64,000 bases of DNA from Terrimonas sp937888905 (GTDB lineage Bacteria; Bacteroidota; Bacteroidia; Chitinophagales; Chitinophagaceae). Location: the NCBI GenBank assembly GCA_937888905.1, contig CALATA010000003.1, forward strand, positions 1 through 64,000, given 5' to 3'. Under the pieces are notes generated by a model. The model was not told the DNA's origin, did no database searches, and was given only the letters and a program-made list of their open reading frames with translations. Positions 16,325-25,752 of the stretch are shown piece after piece. The position numbers were made by a program, and so were the translations under genes. Position 1 is the stretch's first letter; each line of letters opens with the position of its first letter.

Positions 16325-17239
16325 TTACTTGAGAAAATTGAAACGCAACAGCACTTCATGCGCGCTGTGTCCCGCATTGAATTCGCTGATTGGAGCGTTA
16401 TAAATATCATAGCTGTATCCTACCGAGAATTTTTTCATGAAATGAATGCCTGCATTGAGCAGCCAGCCCTGTCTGATCCGGTAGCCAACACCCCACCAGA
16501 ACAATTCGCGGTGTTCTACCCGCGCACCGCCGGTAAATTCAAACGGGGCATTGGGAAGGTAGATGCCCAATACATGCGGTGTAATAGTGGTGGCATCGTC
16601 TACGTTCCATTTGTAATGGCTGTGCAGGTAATAATGACGGTAAAGACGTCCTTCGGCTGAGCGGTTCAGGTCTCCTTTATAGAAATCCAGCTTCGATTGT
16701 ACCAACTGCGACACGGCCGCTCCGATCTGGAACTTCGGTGTGGTGAATGAAATGCCGAATCCCGCATCAAACTTGAATTTATTATCGTTGCCGGCGAGCA
16801 AAGGGTCGTTGCCGAGTGACTCGCTCAGTTTTTCCATATCTACCGCATACTGCTGCATCCGTGCATCTATGCCCAGTGAGAAAACCGCATCATTGTTCAA
16901 CGGGATGTGCTTGGCAAAAGCCAGATCGATACCCGTTCTGGACGTTGGTCCGGTTTTATCGCTGAAAATATAACCGCCAATGCCGGCCTTCAGGTCTTCC
17001 AGTTTAAACGAACCCACCAGGTTGAGTGTGCGCGGACTGCCGCTGATGCCGCTCCATTGCTGCCGGTAGCTGCCTCCCAGCATCCCCTTTACCGAAGGGG
17101 ATTGCTGAACGCCGGCGATGGACGGATTATGCAGGATACCCTGCAGATCATAGTGAGAGGAGGTCTGCAGTTGCTGTGCATTGCCTGCTGCTGCTATAAG
17201 GGCAATGACAGTTGTCAGAATATATTTTTTCATTTTCAT
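16325..17239 (-). CDS. PorP/SprF family outer-membrane protein
   Basis: A 304-residue protein with a cleavable signal (ending AAAGNAQ) and the PorP/SprF pattern: SSHYDLQGILHNPSIAGVQ, VKGMLGGSYRQQWSGISGSPRTLN, and alternating beta strands to a final aromatic-rich strand ending in RFNFLK. SprF-like proteins of this family sit in the outer membrane and help specific T9SS cargo such as SprB reach the surface. The gene lies 12 bp downstream of a giant T9SS type B cargo gene, the usual cargo-helper arrangement, so it probably anchors or exports that protein. Confidence 0.9.
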   Translation of the reverse strand: MKMKKYILTTVIALIAAAGNAQQLQTSSHYDLQGILHNPSIAGVQQSPSVKGMLGGSYRQQWSGISGSPRTLNLVGSFKLEDLKAGIGGYIFSDKTGPTSRTGIDLAFAKHIPLNNDAVFSLGIDARMQQYAVDMEKLSESLGNDPLLAGNDNKFKFDAGFGISFTTPKFQIGAAVSQLVQSKLDFYKGDLNRSAEGRLYRHYYLHSHYKWNVDDATTITPHVLGIYLPNAPFEFTGGARVEHRELFWWGVGYRIRQGWLLNAGIHFMKKFSVGYSYDIYNAPISEFNAGHSAHEVLLRFNFLK

Positions 17240-17251
17240 TCAGTTTGGTTG

Positions 17252-20200
17252 TTAACGTAAGATGGTCAGGTCGCCTTTCAGTGTTACTGTTTTACCATTG
17301 ATCAGTTTGTAGGTAATGACGTAGTAGTAGGTTCCATCGGCTACTTTGTTGCCTTTGTAATTGCCGTCCCAGTCATTCTGATAGTAATCATTGGTATACA
17401 CCGCTGATCCATAGCGGTTGAACACTTTCACCATTACCTGATCGGTACAACTGCTGCCTTGCGTTGCCATCCAGCGATCGTTGAAGCCGTCGCCATTCGG
17501 TGTAAAGGCTTTCATGGGTTTCAGGCAATAGGGCAATACGATTACCACTACATCGTCGGTTGATGTACAGTTGTCGCTGTTCCGTACAGTGATGGTATAG
17601 GTGGTTGTTTCCGCCGGACGTGCCTGTGGTGTGAGCGTGTTGGCCCCTGTAAGCGTGCCTGCCGGAGTCCACGCAATGCTGTTGGCAATGCCGGTAACAG
17701 TGGCGTTGAGTTGTGCCACATCTCCACTTACAATGGTCTGATCGCTTCCGGCATTCACGGAAGGTGCCGGTTTGATGCCGATACTTGCCTGTGCCGTGGT
17801 TGTACATCCGTTAAGGGTGGCAGTAATGGTGTACGTTACCGGAGAGTTTACGGTGGCCGTTGGGTTGGCCATTGCGGCGTTGGTCAAACCTGTTGCGGGC
17901 GACCAGCCATAGGTGCCGGCATTACTGTTTGTACGGAAGGTAACGGGTGCACCTGCACAAACCACTGTATCAGCCGGTGCAACAGTGAGTGTAAGGTCAT
18001 TGGTAAAAGCGATTTCGACGGTGCGGGTGATCTGCTGACAACCTGCATCGCGGATAGTGATTGTTCTTGTTCCCTGCGCCAGACCTGTGAAACTATTGCC
18101 AGCCTGGAAGTCGGTGCCGTTGATGCTATAAGTATAAGGTGCAATACCACCTCTTGCTGTGATAGTAACGGCGCCACCTGCAGGTTGTGTACACGAAGCG
18201 TTCGTGATGTTGGTGGTGGCTGAAAGATCTACGTCAATTGCTTTGCCGTATTCCATAATATGACCTCCGGGTGTGGTGCCGAAGCCTACCGTCATGGTTC
18301 CGAGAAATACTTTGCGGTTGGCCATTTGCGTACCTGCCGGTACTGTTTTATCCCGGAAGCAGGCACTGAGGAAACCATTGGAAGGAGAGAATTCTGTCTT
18401 CCAGGAGGTGCCGCCGTTAGTGGTGGACAACATACCGCTTACTGAAATGACATAACCATTATTCACATCATGCATCAGTATTGCGTTGTAGTTTCCAAAA
18501 TTGACATTGGATAGTACAGGAGAAATGTCTGTCCAGGTGGCACCACCATCCGTTGTACGGTAAACAACTTTACGGGGGAAACCATTTCCTACTACAAATA
18601 CGGTCTGATCATTCAGCACCTGGATATCGCTGTAGATCATGGTGGTGTTGAGTGAAGGGAAGGGACTGATATCGGTCCATGTGCTACCTCCGTCTGTTGT
18701 TTTGAATACACGGCCTTTGCCACCAGCGGCATAACCCAGCGTTGTATTCTGAAATTTAGCTTCGGTAATGCTTGCTGCATTGGCTCCCAGCGGCCATGCC
18801 TTGATAGTATCCCAGGTAAGACCTCCGTCTGCCGTACGGAACAGCATGGTTTTTTCCTGCATGCTTGCAGGACCATTGCGATAGCCAAAGGCCCATATAT
18901 GCGTGTTACCGGCGCTGGCAAGAGCCGTTACCTGTCCGGAGCCATAATTGGGATCGTAGTAAGAGTCTGCGAAGATCGGATCTATTGTAGACGCCTGGTC
19001 GGCGGAGGTATAAACAAATCCGTGCGAAGTACTGATCAATACACGGCTCGTGGTTTCATAGATCAGGTCGGTGACATAAATGTAGCTGTTGACAAAGTCT
19101 GTCCGGATTTTGTCAATCCAGGTTTTACCTCCGTCACGTGTAACGGTGAACTGACCGCCGCCTGCTGCAATGCCGTTGTTGCAATCCGCAAACTTTATCT
19201 TGTCGTAGCTTGCATTTAAGGTAACAGAAGTATAATTGGCTGTGTTCTGCCAGCGGCCGCCTGTAGCGGAATCTGCCAGTGCACCATTGGCTCCTGCAAC
19301 AATTACTTTGCCACCAGGGGTTACCGATACGGCCGACAGTAGATTGTTGGCGTGGTACATGGTTGGGTCAAACACTTTCTGCAGGGTCCAGTTGCGGCCG
19401 GTGTCGGATGATACCGCTACCTGTCCGCCGAAAGACGGGATTACCAATTTGCCATCGGCTGTTTTGGCGATGTGGTACATATTGGAATTGGGCAGTACGG
19501 GCACGGCGGGGATGGGCGGATAATTAAGCGGTGGGAAAGGGTAGTTCAGCATTTCATATTTCCCCTTGAAGTAAACACCCGGCTGTGCGAGGTTTTCGGT
19601 GCTATCGGCTCTGCCGGTGCGGATGCTGGCGACAATAGAGTTGTTGAAGGAAGCTATTACCACCAACGAGTCGTTGATGGGGCGGATAGCGCGCATTATT
19701 TGTTGTGAAGGAGTGAGTGCGTTGTAGAGTGTGGTGCTGGTAACGGTGGTTGTATTGACACCGGTAAAGCCCGTTCGCTCTTTGCTGAGTGAATAATCGG
19801 TCAGGCGTCCTTTTTCAAATTTCCAAAGCAGACAGGCCGATCCTCCGGATGTAGTAGAGGTGCCGCCGCTGACGTTGGTATAAGGAAGCGAGTTGGTGCC
19901 GGATCCGGCGATATAACCTACCGAGTCGTTTACAAATATGATCTTATAGATTTCTTTTCCAGCAGCCGTCACATCTACCAGCTCTGCAGGGCGTGTTGGA
20001 TTATTGACATAACCGATGCGCGTTTTGGGACCTACCGGCGCAGCGATAGAGTCCCAGGTAGAACCTCCGTTGCGGGTGAAATATAATTTGGGGGCGGGGT
20101 CTGTGCCATTCGGCTGCCCGGCGATATATCCGGTGTCTTTATTGACAAAATAAACGGTATTGATACTTTTGGCATTGCTGAATAAAGGATTGCTGATAGC

Positions 20201-20575
20201 CGTCCAGTTCAAACCTCCGTCTGTTGACTTAGCCAGTAAACCGCTATTGCCCACCGCGTACGCAACTGCAGGCGTTACAAAATGCACACCCGCGAAGCTG
20301 GGACGGATAAGCATATTAGAGGCATCGGTAAAAGTGAAGGCAGCATATTGCCAGGTAGCTCCACCATCAGAAGTTTTAGCTATGCCCCCTGCAGCGCCAA
20401 CGGCAATGCCATTGCTGGCATCGGCAAAGGACATATCGAGTACGGTAAAACCAAATGGTTTTGGATTACTGAATCGCCAGGGGGAATTATCTAGTTGGGA
20501 TAGTGCAGGCAGAACGCCTCCCAGCACAAGCAGCAGGAAAAAGAACAAACGTTTTTTAGTACCCATTTTTCTCAT
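17252..20575 (-). CDS. T9SS type B cargo: YCF48/BNR-repeat protein with gliding-motility C-terminal domain
   Basis: A 1107-residue secreted protein. After an N-terminal signal peptide come at least nine Asp-box/YCF48-like motifs of the form S/TxDGGxTW (for example TSDGGATW, STDGGLNW, TRDGGKTW, TTDGGSTW), forming one or more beta propellers. Next are Ig-like/SprB-like repeats (GGIAPYTYSINGTDFQ, then two APxVNAGSDQT-type modules). The C-terminus is the CHU_C/type B sorting domain (AFTPNGDGFNDRW ... DWDGNYKGNKVADGTYYYVI ... ILR). It is expected on the cell surface. It is co-transcribed with the PorP/SprF gene downstream (12-bp gap). Confidence 0.9.
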   Translation of the reverse strand: MRKMGTKKRLFFFLLLVLGGVLPALSQLDNSPWRFSNPKPFGFTVLDMSFADASNGIAVGAAGGIAKTSDGGATWQYAAFTFTDASNMLIRPSFAGVHFVTPAVAYAVGNSGLLAKSTDGGLNWTAISNPLFSNAKSINTVYFVNKDTGYIAGQPNGTDPAPKLYFTRNGGSTWDSIAAPVGPKTRIGYVNNPTRPAELVDVTAAGKEIYKIIFVNDSVGYIAGSGTNSLPYTNVSGGTSTTSGGSACLLWKFEKGRLTDYSLSKERTGFTGVNTTTVTSTTLYNALTPSQQIMRAIRPINDSLVVIASFNNSIVASIRTGRADSTENLAQPGVYFKGKYEMLNYPFPPLNYPPIPAVPVLPNSNMYHIAKTADGKLVIPSFGGQVAVSSDTGRNWTLQKVFDPTMYHANNLLSAVSVTPGGKVIVAGANGALADSATGGRWQNTANYTSVTLNASYDKIKFADCNNGIAAGGGQFTVTRDGGKTWIDKIRTDFVNSYIYVTDLIYETTSRVLISTSHGFVYTSADQASTIDPIFADSYYDPNYGSGQVTALASAGNTHIWAFGYRNGPASMQEKTMLFRTADGGLTWDTIKAWPLGANAASITEAKFQNTTLGYAAGGKGRVFKTTDGGSTWTDISPFPSLNTTMIYSDIQVLNDQTVFVVGNGFPRKVVYRTTDGGATWTDISPVLSNVNFGNYNAILMHDVNNGYVISVSGMLSTTNGGTSWKTEFSPSNGFLSACFRDKTVPAGTQMANRKVFLGTMTVGFGTTPGGHIMEYGKAIDVDLSATTNITNASCTQPAGGAVTITARGGIAPYTYSINGTDFQAGNSFTGLAQGTRTITIRDAGCQQITRTVEIAFTNDLTLTVAPADTVVCAGAPVTFRTNSNAGTYGWSPATGLTNAAMANPTATVNSPVTYTITATLNGCTTTAQASIGIKPAPSVNAGSDQTIVSGDVAQLNATVTGIANSIAWTPAGTLTGANTLTPQARPAETTTYTITVRNSDNCTSTDDVVVIVLPYCLKPMKAFTPNGDGFNDRWMATQGSSCTDQVMVKVFNRYGSAVYTNDYYQNDWDGNYKGNKVADGTYYYVITYKLINGKTVTLKGDLTILR

Positions 20576-20810
20576 TTTGAATTAGTGTTTGGTTTGGTCC
20601 GGGTTGCCGGACGGACGGGATGAAAGCAGGAATTTTCCGGTGTCTAAAATTACAGTTGTGCTCTTGGTTGTTTCTGGGTATAAACACTTGATTATAGAAT
20701 TGAGTAGATACACTCAATTTTGATTTGTTTGATCAAATACAGGCTGGGTGCAGGTTTCGGAATTATATTAATGGTTAATTTGGAACGCCTTCATCAATGC
20801 AAAGGTGCTC
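20576..20810. promoter_or_regulatory. Divergent promoter region of the two type B cargo genes
   Basis: 235 bp separates the two giant T9SS cargo genes. It holds an 8-bp inverted repeat AATTGAGT-N6-ACTCAATT (20698-20719) and a 10-bp palindrome TTTGATCAAA (20728-20737). These are candidate operator sites for a shared regulator; no confident -33/-7 pair was found. Confidence 0.4.
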
Positions 20811-23800
20811 ATGATTAAAAACTGCTTACTGCTTATAAGTCTTCTGCTGAGCATTGTCCTGACAGCGCAGGATAAATCAAATCGCGGAAAGGAATTCTGG
20901 CTGGGATACGGGTACAACTATCATTTTACGAACGAAATGCCCGTCAACAGTCAAACGCTTGTGATTTATATCAGCACAGAGGAAGCGGCGCAGGTCACTG
21001 TATCCGTTAACAATACACCCTGGTCGCAGACTGTTAATATTCCTGCCAATTCTGTAGATTTTTCTATCGAGATACCCAAGAGTGGTGCAGGAGATGCGCG
21101 CATTTTCAACGAAGGAATATCGGACAGAGGAATCCATATCGTAAGCGATGTGCCCGTTGTTGTATATGCACACCAATATCGCTCACAACTATCGGGAGCA
21201 ACGATGCTGATGCCCGTTGAGAGCTATGGCTATACCTATTATTCGATCAACTATTCGCAGAATGCTTCCAATGTGCGCGACTGGTATTCCTGGTTTTTTG
21301 TGGTAGCATCGGAAGACGGCACCAGGCTTGAGATTACTCCCTCCGACACAACCGTGGGAGGTTGGCTTCCTGGGCATACTTATACTGTTAATCTCAACAA
21401 AGGTGAGATCTATAATGTTTTTGGAAAAGCCGTGTTCGATGGCTCGGCGCAGGGAGCCAGCAAAGATATGACCGGGAGCAAGATCGTGTCCATAGCAGGC
21501 GCAGATGGTAAGTGTCATCCGGTGGGTGTGTTTTCCGGATCGAGTGGCATACGCCTTTGTCAAGGCGATGGCGGTGAGTTCATGCACCAACAGGTATTTC
21601 CCGCCAATGCATGGGGTACGCGTTATCTCACCTACCATACGCTTAATAATTTCAACACGAATGTTACGGCACCCAATCTAAGTATTTACCGTGTGGCCGT
21701 ACAGGATCCGGCTACCGTGGTGAAAAAAAATGGCGTGGTGATGACGGGACTGATCAATAATTTTTATTACGAATATACGAGCACCTCAGGCGAATACATT
21801 GAAGCGGATAAGCCTGTATTGGTAGCGCAGTACATGACCAATGTAAACCAGTGCAGCGGATCCAACCCGCTCGGTTATGGCGACCCTGAAATGTTTTATC
21901 TAAGTCCCATCGAGCAGGGGATGAAAAAAGTATTGTTTTATAATTCGCGGAACTATGGCATCGATTATAACTATGTCAACATTCTGCTGCCCGCTGCGGG
22001 GATAAGTTCGCTCCGGGTGGATGGTAATCCGTTGCCTGCAGCCAATATTATTGCGCACCCTTATAACCCGGCCTACTCAGTGGCGGTAGCGCGATTGACA
22101 GGCCCTGGAGCACAGCACAGCATTACTTCTGATTCAACTTTCACCGCTACTGTTTATGGCCTCGGCATATTTGAAAGTTATGGATACAATGTGGGCTGCC
22201 TGATCAATAACCTCAACGCCGTGAGTGAGGTGCAGAATGTGTTGAATAATTCGGGAGTGGCGGATACGTTTACCTGTGTTAAAACACCAGCGCGTATCAC
22301 GGCGAAGATCGCTTACCAGGCAACGGATATCCGCTGGCACTTGAGTGAGGTGCCTGGCATGCACCCGGATGCAGATTCAGTTATTGCCAATCCCATACCT
22401 TCCGGTTCCGGGTTTATCAATGGCCGCCGTTATTACTATTATACTTTGCAGGAAGATTTTGTTTTTGATCATCCGGGTACATACTATATCCCCGTAACCT
22501 ACACTTCGCCCGATATCGACAATTGCAGTCATACGGAAACAGTCCGGTTGAAAATAGTCGTAAAGAAAGGGCCTGAAGCAGATTTCTCAGCCGGCACTGC
22601 TTTGTGCCTCCAGGATGACGTGAACTTCACAGGGATCATAACGGCCAATGGATTTTCCATCGACCGTTATACCTGGCTGTTTGAAGATAACACCACGCAA
22701 ACTACCCGCGACGCGGTCAAACGTTTTGCAGCGGCCGGTCCGCAGAACATACGATATACTGTGATCGCTACGAACGGATGCATAGGCGATACGACAAAAC
22801 AGATCACTGTTCTTGATGCGCCGGTTGCAGATTTTGCCGATCCTCTTGCTATATGTTCGCGTGATTCAGTAAGACTGGAAGACCGGTCGGCAGTGAGTGC
22901 GGGTACGATTGCCGAGTGGCATTGGGATTTTGGTGATGGCAACCGGCAGGTGAAAACAACCGCAACACCTTTTCATCACCGTTATGCTGCTGCGGGCAAC
23001 TATGAAATAAGTCTTGTTGTAAAATCCACCAATGGTTGTTTAAGCGATACCGTCCGTAAAAGCGTGACGGTGAACCAATCGCCCATAGCATATTTTAATG
23101 CCGCTACCGTTTCTTGTCTCGCCAACCCGGTAATATTTACGGATGCGTCTGATGCGGTCACGGGAGTACTTACGCGTTGGTATTGGGATTTTGGCGATAC
23201 GCATACAGAAGAACGTACGGATGCTGCGGTTTTTGACCACAGCTATGATGTTGCAGGACTTTACGAAGTGAAACTTGTTGTTGCCGGTGATAACGGATGC
23301 ACCAGTGATACGCTCCGGAAAACGTTACAGATAACCGATAAGCCATCTGTTTCATTCGACATAACAGGGAAGGCTTGTGCGGACAGTGTTTTCAGGTTTA
23401 CCTCTTCCGTTATTACCGGACTAGGAGCTACGCAATGGTATTGGAATTTCGGAGATGGTAATGAAGAGAGTAGTACGGTTACGTATGTCGCCAACCACAG
23501 TTATCCTGCATCGGCACCCGGCGTTACCGTAAAACATGCGGTAATCATCGGAGGATGCAGCAGTGACACGGTCAGCCGTGTAATACCACGTATTCATGTA
23601 AATCCTGCCGTTACGTTCACTGTTAAACAAGACACGCTTTGCAGCAACTATCCTGTTTTGTTCGAGGCGTCTGTGGCAACCGGTATCCGCGTATGGCAAT
23701 GGAATTTCGGTGATGGTACAGGCACACAAGTGCCGCCGTTCCGGCGCAGTTTTGCTGCAGCGGGCACCTACAATGTGCAGCTTGTTGTTCATTCCGACGA

Positions 23801-24356
23801 AGGATGTGGCTCGATGCCCTATACGGTTCCGGTACGGATAGCACCGGCACCGGTAGTAGATGCCGGACCGGATATTTTTTTACAGGCGGGCCAATCAAAG
23901 CCATTGCTCGCTACATCAGACAATACTACAGCTTACAACTATACATGGTCGCCTGCAACAGCGCTCAGCAACGCAACAGTGTTGCAGCCATCGGTCAGCA
24001 GTGACATCACGCGTCTGTACTACATCGTGGCTACCGATCCGGTGAACAATTGTTCTGCAAAAGACAGTGTATATGCCCGGGTTATTTCGGATATATATGT
24101 GCCGACAGGATTTACACCCAATGGTGATGGCCTCAATGATCGCTGGGATATTCCTGCACTGCAGGCATATCCCGATGCTTATGTGGCCGTCTATAATCGT
24201 AACGGTGAAAAGATCTATGAATCGAAAGGATTCTTTCAGGCTTGGGATGGCCGTTACAAGGGACAGTTGCAACCGACAGGTGTGTATGTGTACGTCATAC
24301 GGGCCGACAAGCAATCGGGGAAACTGCTGAAAGGAACGTTTACATTGATACGATGA
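20811..24356 (+). CDS. T9SS type B cargo: IgGFc-binding-like N-terminus, PKD repeats, gliding-motility C-terminal domain
   Basis: About 1181 residues, secreted (hydrophobic leader ending LTAQ). The first about 450 residues match the IgGFc_binding/adhesin N-terminal region: GKEFWLGYGYNY, VVVYAHQYRSQLSGATMLMPVESYG, and several Trp/Tyr-rich blocks. Five PKD-type domains follow, with the cores TWLFEDN, WHWDFGDGN, WYWDFGDTH, WYWNFGDGN and WQWNFGDGT. The last about 90 residues are the CHU_C type B sorting domain (TGFTPNGDGLNDRWDIP ... QAWDGRYKGQLQPTGVYVYVI ... FTLIR). It is probably an adhesin. A GTG at 20805 is possible, but ATG 20811 gives the better signal peptide. Confidence 0.9.
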   Translation: MIKNCLLLISLLLSIVLTAQDKSNRGKEFWLGYGYNYHFTNEMPVNSQTLVIYISTEEAAQVTVSVNNTPWSQTVNIPANSVDFSIEIPKSGAGDARIFNEGISDRGIHIVSDVPVVVYAHQYRSQLSGATMLMPVESYGYTYYSINYSQNASNVRDWYSWFFVVASEDGTRLEITPSDTTVGGWLPGHTYTVNLNKGEIYNVFGKAVFDGSAQGASKDMTGSKIVSIAGADGKCHPVGVFSGSSGIRLCQGDGGEFMHQQVFPANAWGTRYLTYHTLNNFNTNVTAPNLSIYRVAVQDPATVVKKNGVVMTGLINNFYYEYTSTSGEYIEADKPVLVAQYMTNVNQCSGSNPLGYGDPEMFYLSPIEQGMKKVLFYNSRNYGIDYNYVNILLPAAGISSLRVDGNPLPAANIIAHPYNPAYSVAVARLTGPGAQHSITSDSTFTATVYGLGIFESYGYNVGCLINNLNAVSEVQNVLNNSGVADTFTCVKTPARITAKIAYQATDIRWHLSEVPGMHPDADSVIANPIPSGSGFINGRRYYYYTLQEDFVFDHPGTYYIPVTYTSPDIDNCSHTETVRLKIVVKKGPEADFSAGTALCLQDDVNFTGIITANGFSIDRYTWLFEDNTTQTTRDAVKRFAAAGPQNIRYTVIATNGCIGDTTKQITVLDAPVADFADPLAICSRDSVRLEDRSAVSAGTIAEWHWDFGDGNRQVKTTATPFHHRYAAAGNYEISLVVKSTNGCLSDTVRKSVTVNQSPIAYFNAATVSCLANPVIFTDASDAVTGVLTRWYWDFGDTHTEERTDAAVFDHSYDVAGLYEVKLVVAGDNGCTSDTLRKTLQITDKPSVSFDITGKACADSVFRFTSSVITGLGATQWYWNFGDGNEESSTVTYVANHSYPASAPGVTVKHAVIIGGCSSDTVSRVIPRIHVNPAVTFTVKQDTLCSNYPVLFEASVATGIRVWQWNFGDGTGTQVPPFRRSFAAAGTYNVQLVVHSDEGCGSMPYTVPVRIAPAPVVDAGPDIFLQAGQSKPLLATSDNTTAYNYTWSPATALSNATVLQPSVSSDITRLYYIVATDPVNNCSAKDSVYARVISDIYVPTGFTPNGDGLNDRWDIPALQAYPDAYVAVYNRNGEKIYESKGFFQAWDGRYKGQLQPTGVYVYVIRADKQSGKLLKGTFTLIR

Positions 24357-25670
24357 TCACAACATAAAAAGAGAAAGCAACCAGACAACAAAAATGGTGG
24401 TTAATCCCATGATGATGGTTGCCACGGAATAAACCTTCAGCATCGGTCGCATATCGATAGAAGAGAATTTGCTGATCACCCAGAAGTAAGCATCATTGCC
24501 GTGTGACACCATCATGGAGCCGCCACCCATCGCCAGCAGGCAAAGCAGTTTCCCGTTTTCACTATCTAATCCCAATGCGCCCATCAATGGAGCTACGATA
24601 GAGGCAGCAGTAATGATGGCCACGGTAGACGAACCCTGCGCGGTCTTCAATACAAAAGTCAGGAGAAAAGGAAACAGTAAACCAAGACTGCTTAATGGCA
24701 ACGCTTGTTGAAGATGTTCGCCGATATTGGTGGTGGCGAGTATGGCGCCAAAAGCGCCGCCTGCCCCAATGATGACGAGAATGCCGCCGGCTTTTTCTGC
24801 AGCCTCACCCATCAGCCGTCCCATTGCATGGCGGCGGCCCGTGCTGGTGGCCAGGGCAAGGGTAACGCCAATGGCTAACGCAATGACGGGTTCACCAAGT
24901 ATTTTCAACACGGCATTCCCGCCTTCCAATCCGCTGAAGGCACCGGCACCGATCAATGCGATCGGTACAATGATCGGCAGAAAAGCTTTCCATGGAGCCA
25001 TGGCCGGTAGTTCTTCCTGTTCTTCATCAATAAAACTTTCCTCGCTGGTGGGCGTTTTCTTTCCCATGTAACGCGCCCATGCGCATCCGGCGAGTGCCGC
25101 GGGAACAGCTACGAGTGTGCCGATAAGAATATGCATGCCCATGCTGCCGCCGATAATGCTTCCTGCTGCCGTTGCGCCCGGATGCGGGGGAATAAGACAA
25201 TGGACGGCATACAGGCCCGATGCAAGGCTCACGGACAGCACGACAATGGAAACGCCGCTTCTGCGCGCGACGGAACGGTTCAGACCACTTAATACAATAT
25301 ATCCGGAATCGCAAAAGATAGGCAGGCCAACAATAAAGCCGGTAATACCCATGGCTGTTGCAGCACGTTTTTCACCAACCAATCTAAGGATCGCGGCGGC
25401 CATTACGCGTGTGCTGCCGTTGTGTTCCATAATCGAACCAAGAAGTGTACCGAGTATAATCACCAACCCAAGGCTTTGCATGATGTGGCCAAAACCTTTT
25501 TTCATGGTTTGGATAATGTCCATCGGAGCCATTTCCACGCCCAGGCCTACCACAAGGCAGGCTAAAAAAAGTGCAGGGAATGCATGTACGCGATAACGTA
25601 CGGTCAATACGATGATCAGGCCGATACCGGCCAGCAGGGCAAGCAATAGCTGGGCAAATGAGGCGGTCAT
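24357..25670 (-). CDS. GntP family gluconate/sugar-acid permease
   Basis: A 437-residue integral membrane protein with about 12 hydrophobic segments and GntP family motifs: FGHIMQSLGLVIILGTLLGSIMEHNG, GLPIFCDSGYIVL, HCLIPPHPGATAA and the C-terminal GGGSMMVSHGNDAYFWVISKFS. Proton-coupled uptake of gluconate or a related hydroxy acid is expected. The upstream same-strand CoA-transferase gene (82-bp gap) suggests the imported acid may be channelled via a CoA ester, though this is inference. A TTG start at 25685 is possible; the ATG at 25670 is preferred. Its stop is back-to-back with that of the PKD cargo gene (TGATCA). Confidence 0.9.
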   Translation of the reverse strand: MTASFAQLLLALLAGIGLIIVLTVRYRVHAFPALFLACLVVGLGVEMAPMDIIQTMKKGFGHIMQSLGLVIILGTLLGSIMEHNGSTRVMAAAILRLVGEKRAATAMGITGFIVGLPIFCDSGYIVLSGLNRSVARRSGVSIVVLSVSLASGLYAVHCLIPPHPGATAAGSIIGGSMGMHILIGTLVAVPAALAGCAWARYMGKKTPTSEESFIDEEQEELPAMAPWKAFLPIIVPIALIGAGAFSGLEGGNAVLKILGEPVIALAIGVTLALATSTGRRHAMGRLMGEAAEKAGGILVIIGAGGAFGAILATTNIGEHLQQALPLSSLGLLFPFLLTFVLKTAQGSSTVAIITAASIVAPLMGALGLDSENGKLLCLLAMGGGSMMVSHGNDAYFWVISKFSSIDMRPMLKVYSVATIIMGLTTIFVVWLLSLFML

Positions 25671-25752
25671 GCCACAAGATAACAATCTGAACGCATCTCA
25701 GACCGCCGGAAAGCCGTTTTTTTGGGTACGTACCCGGAAAAATGGAATCTGG

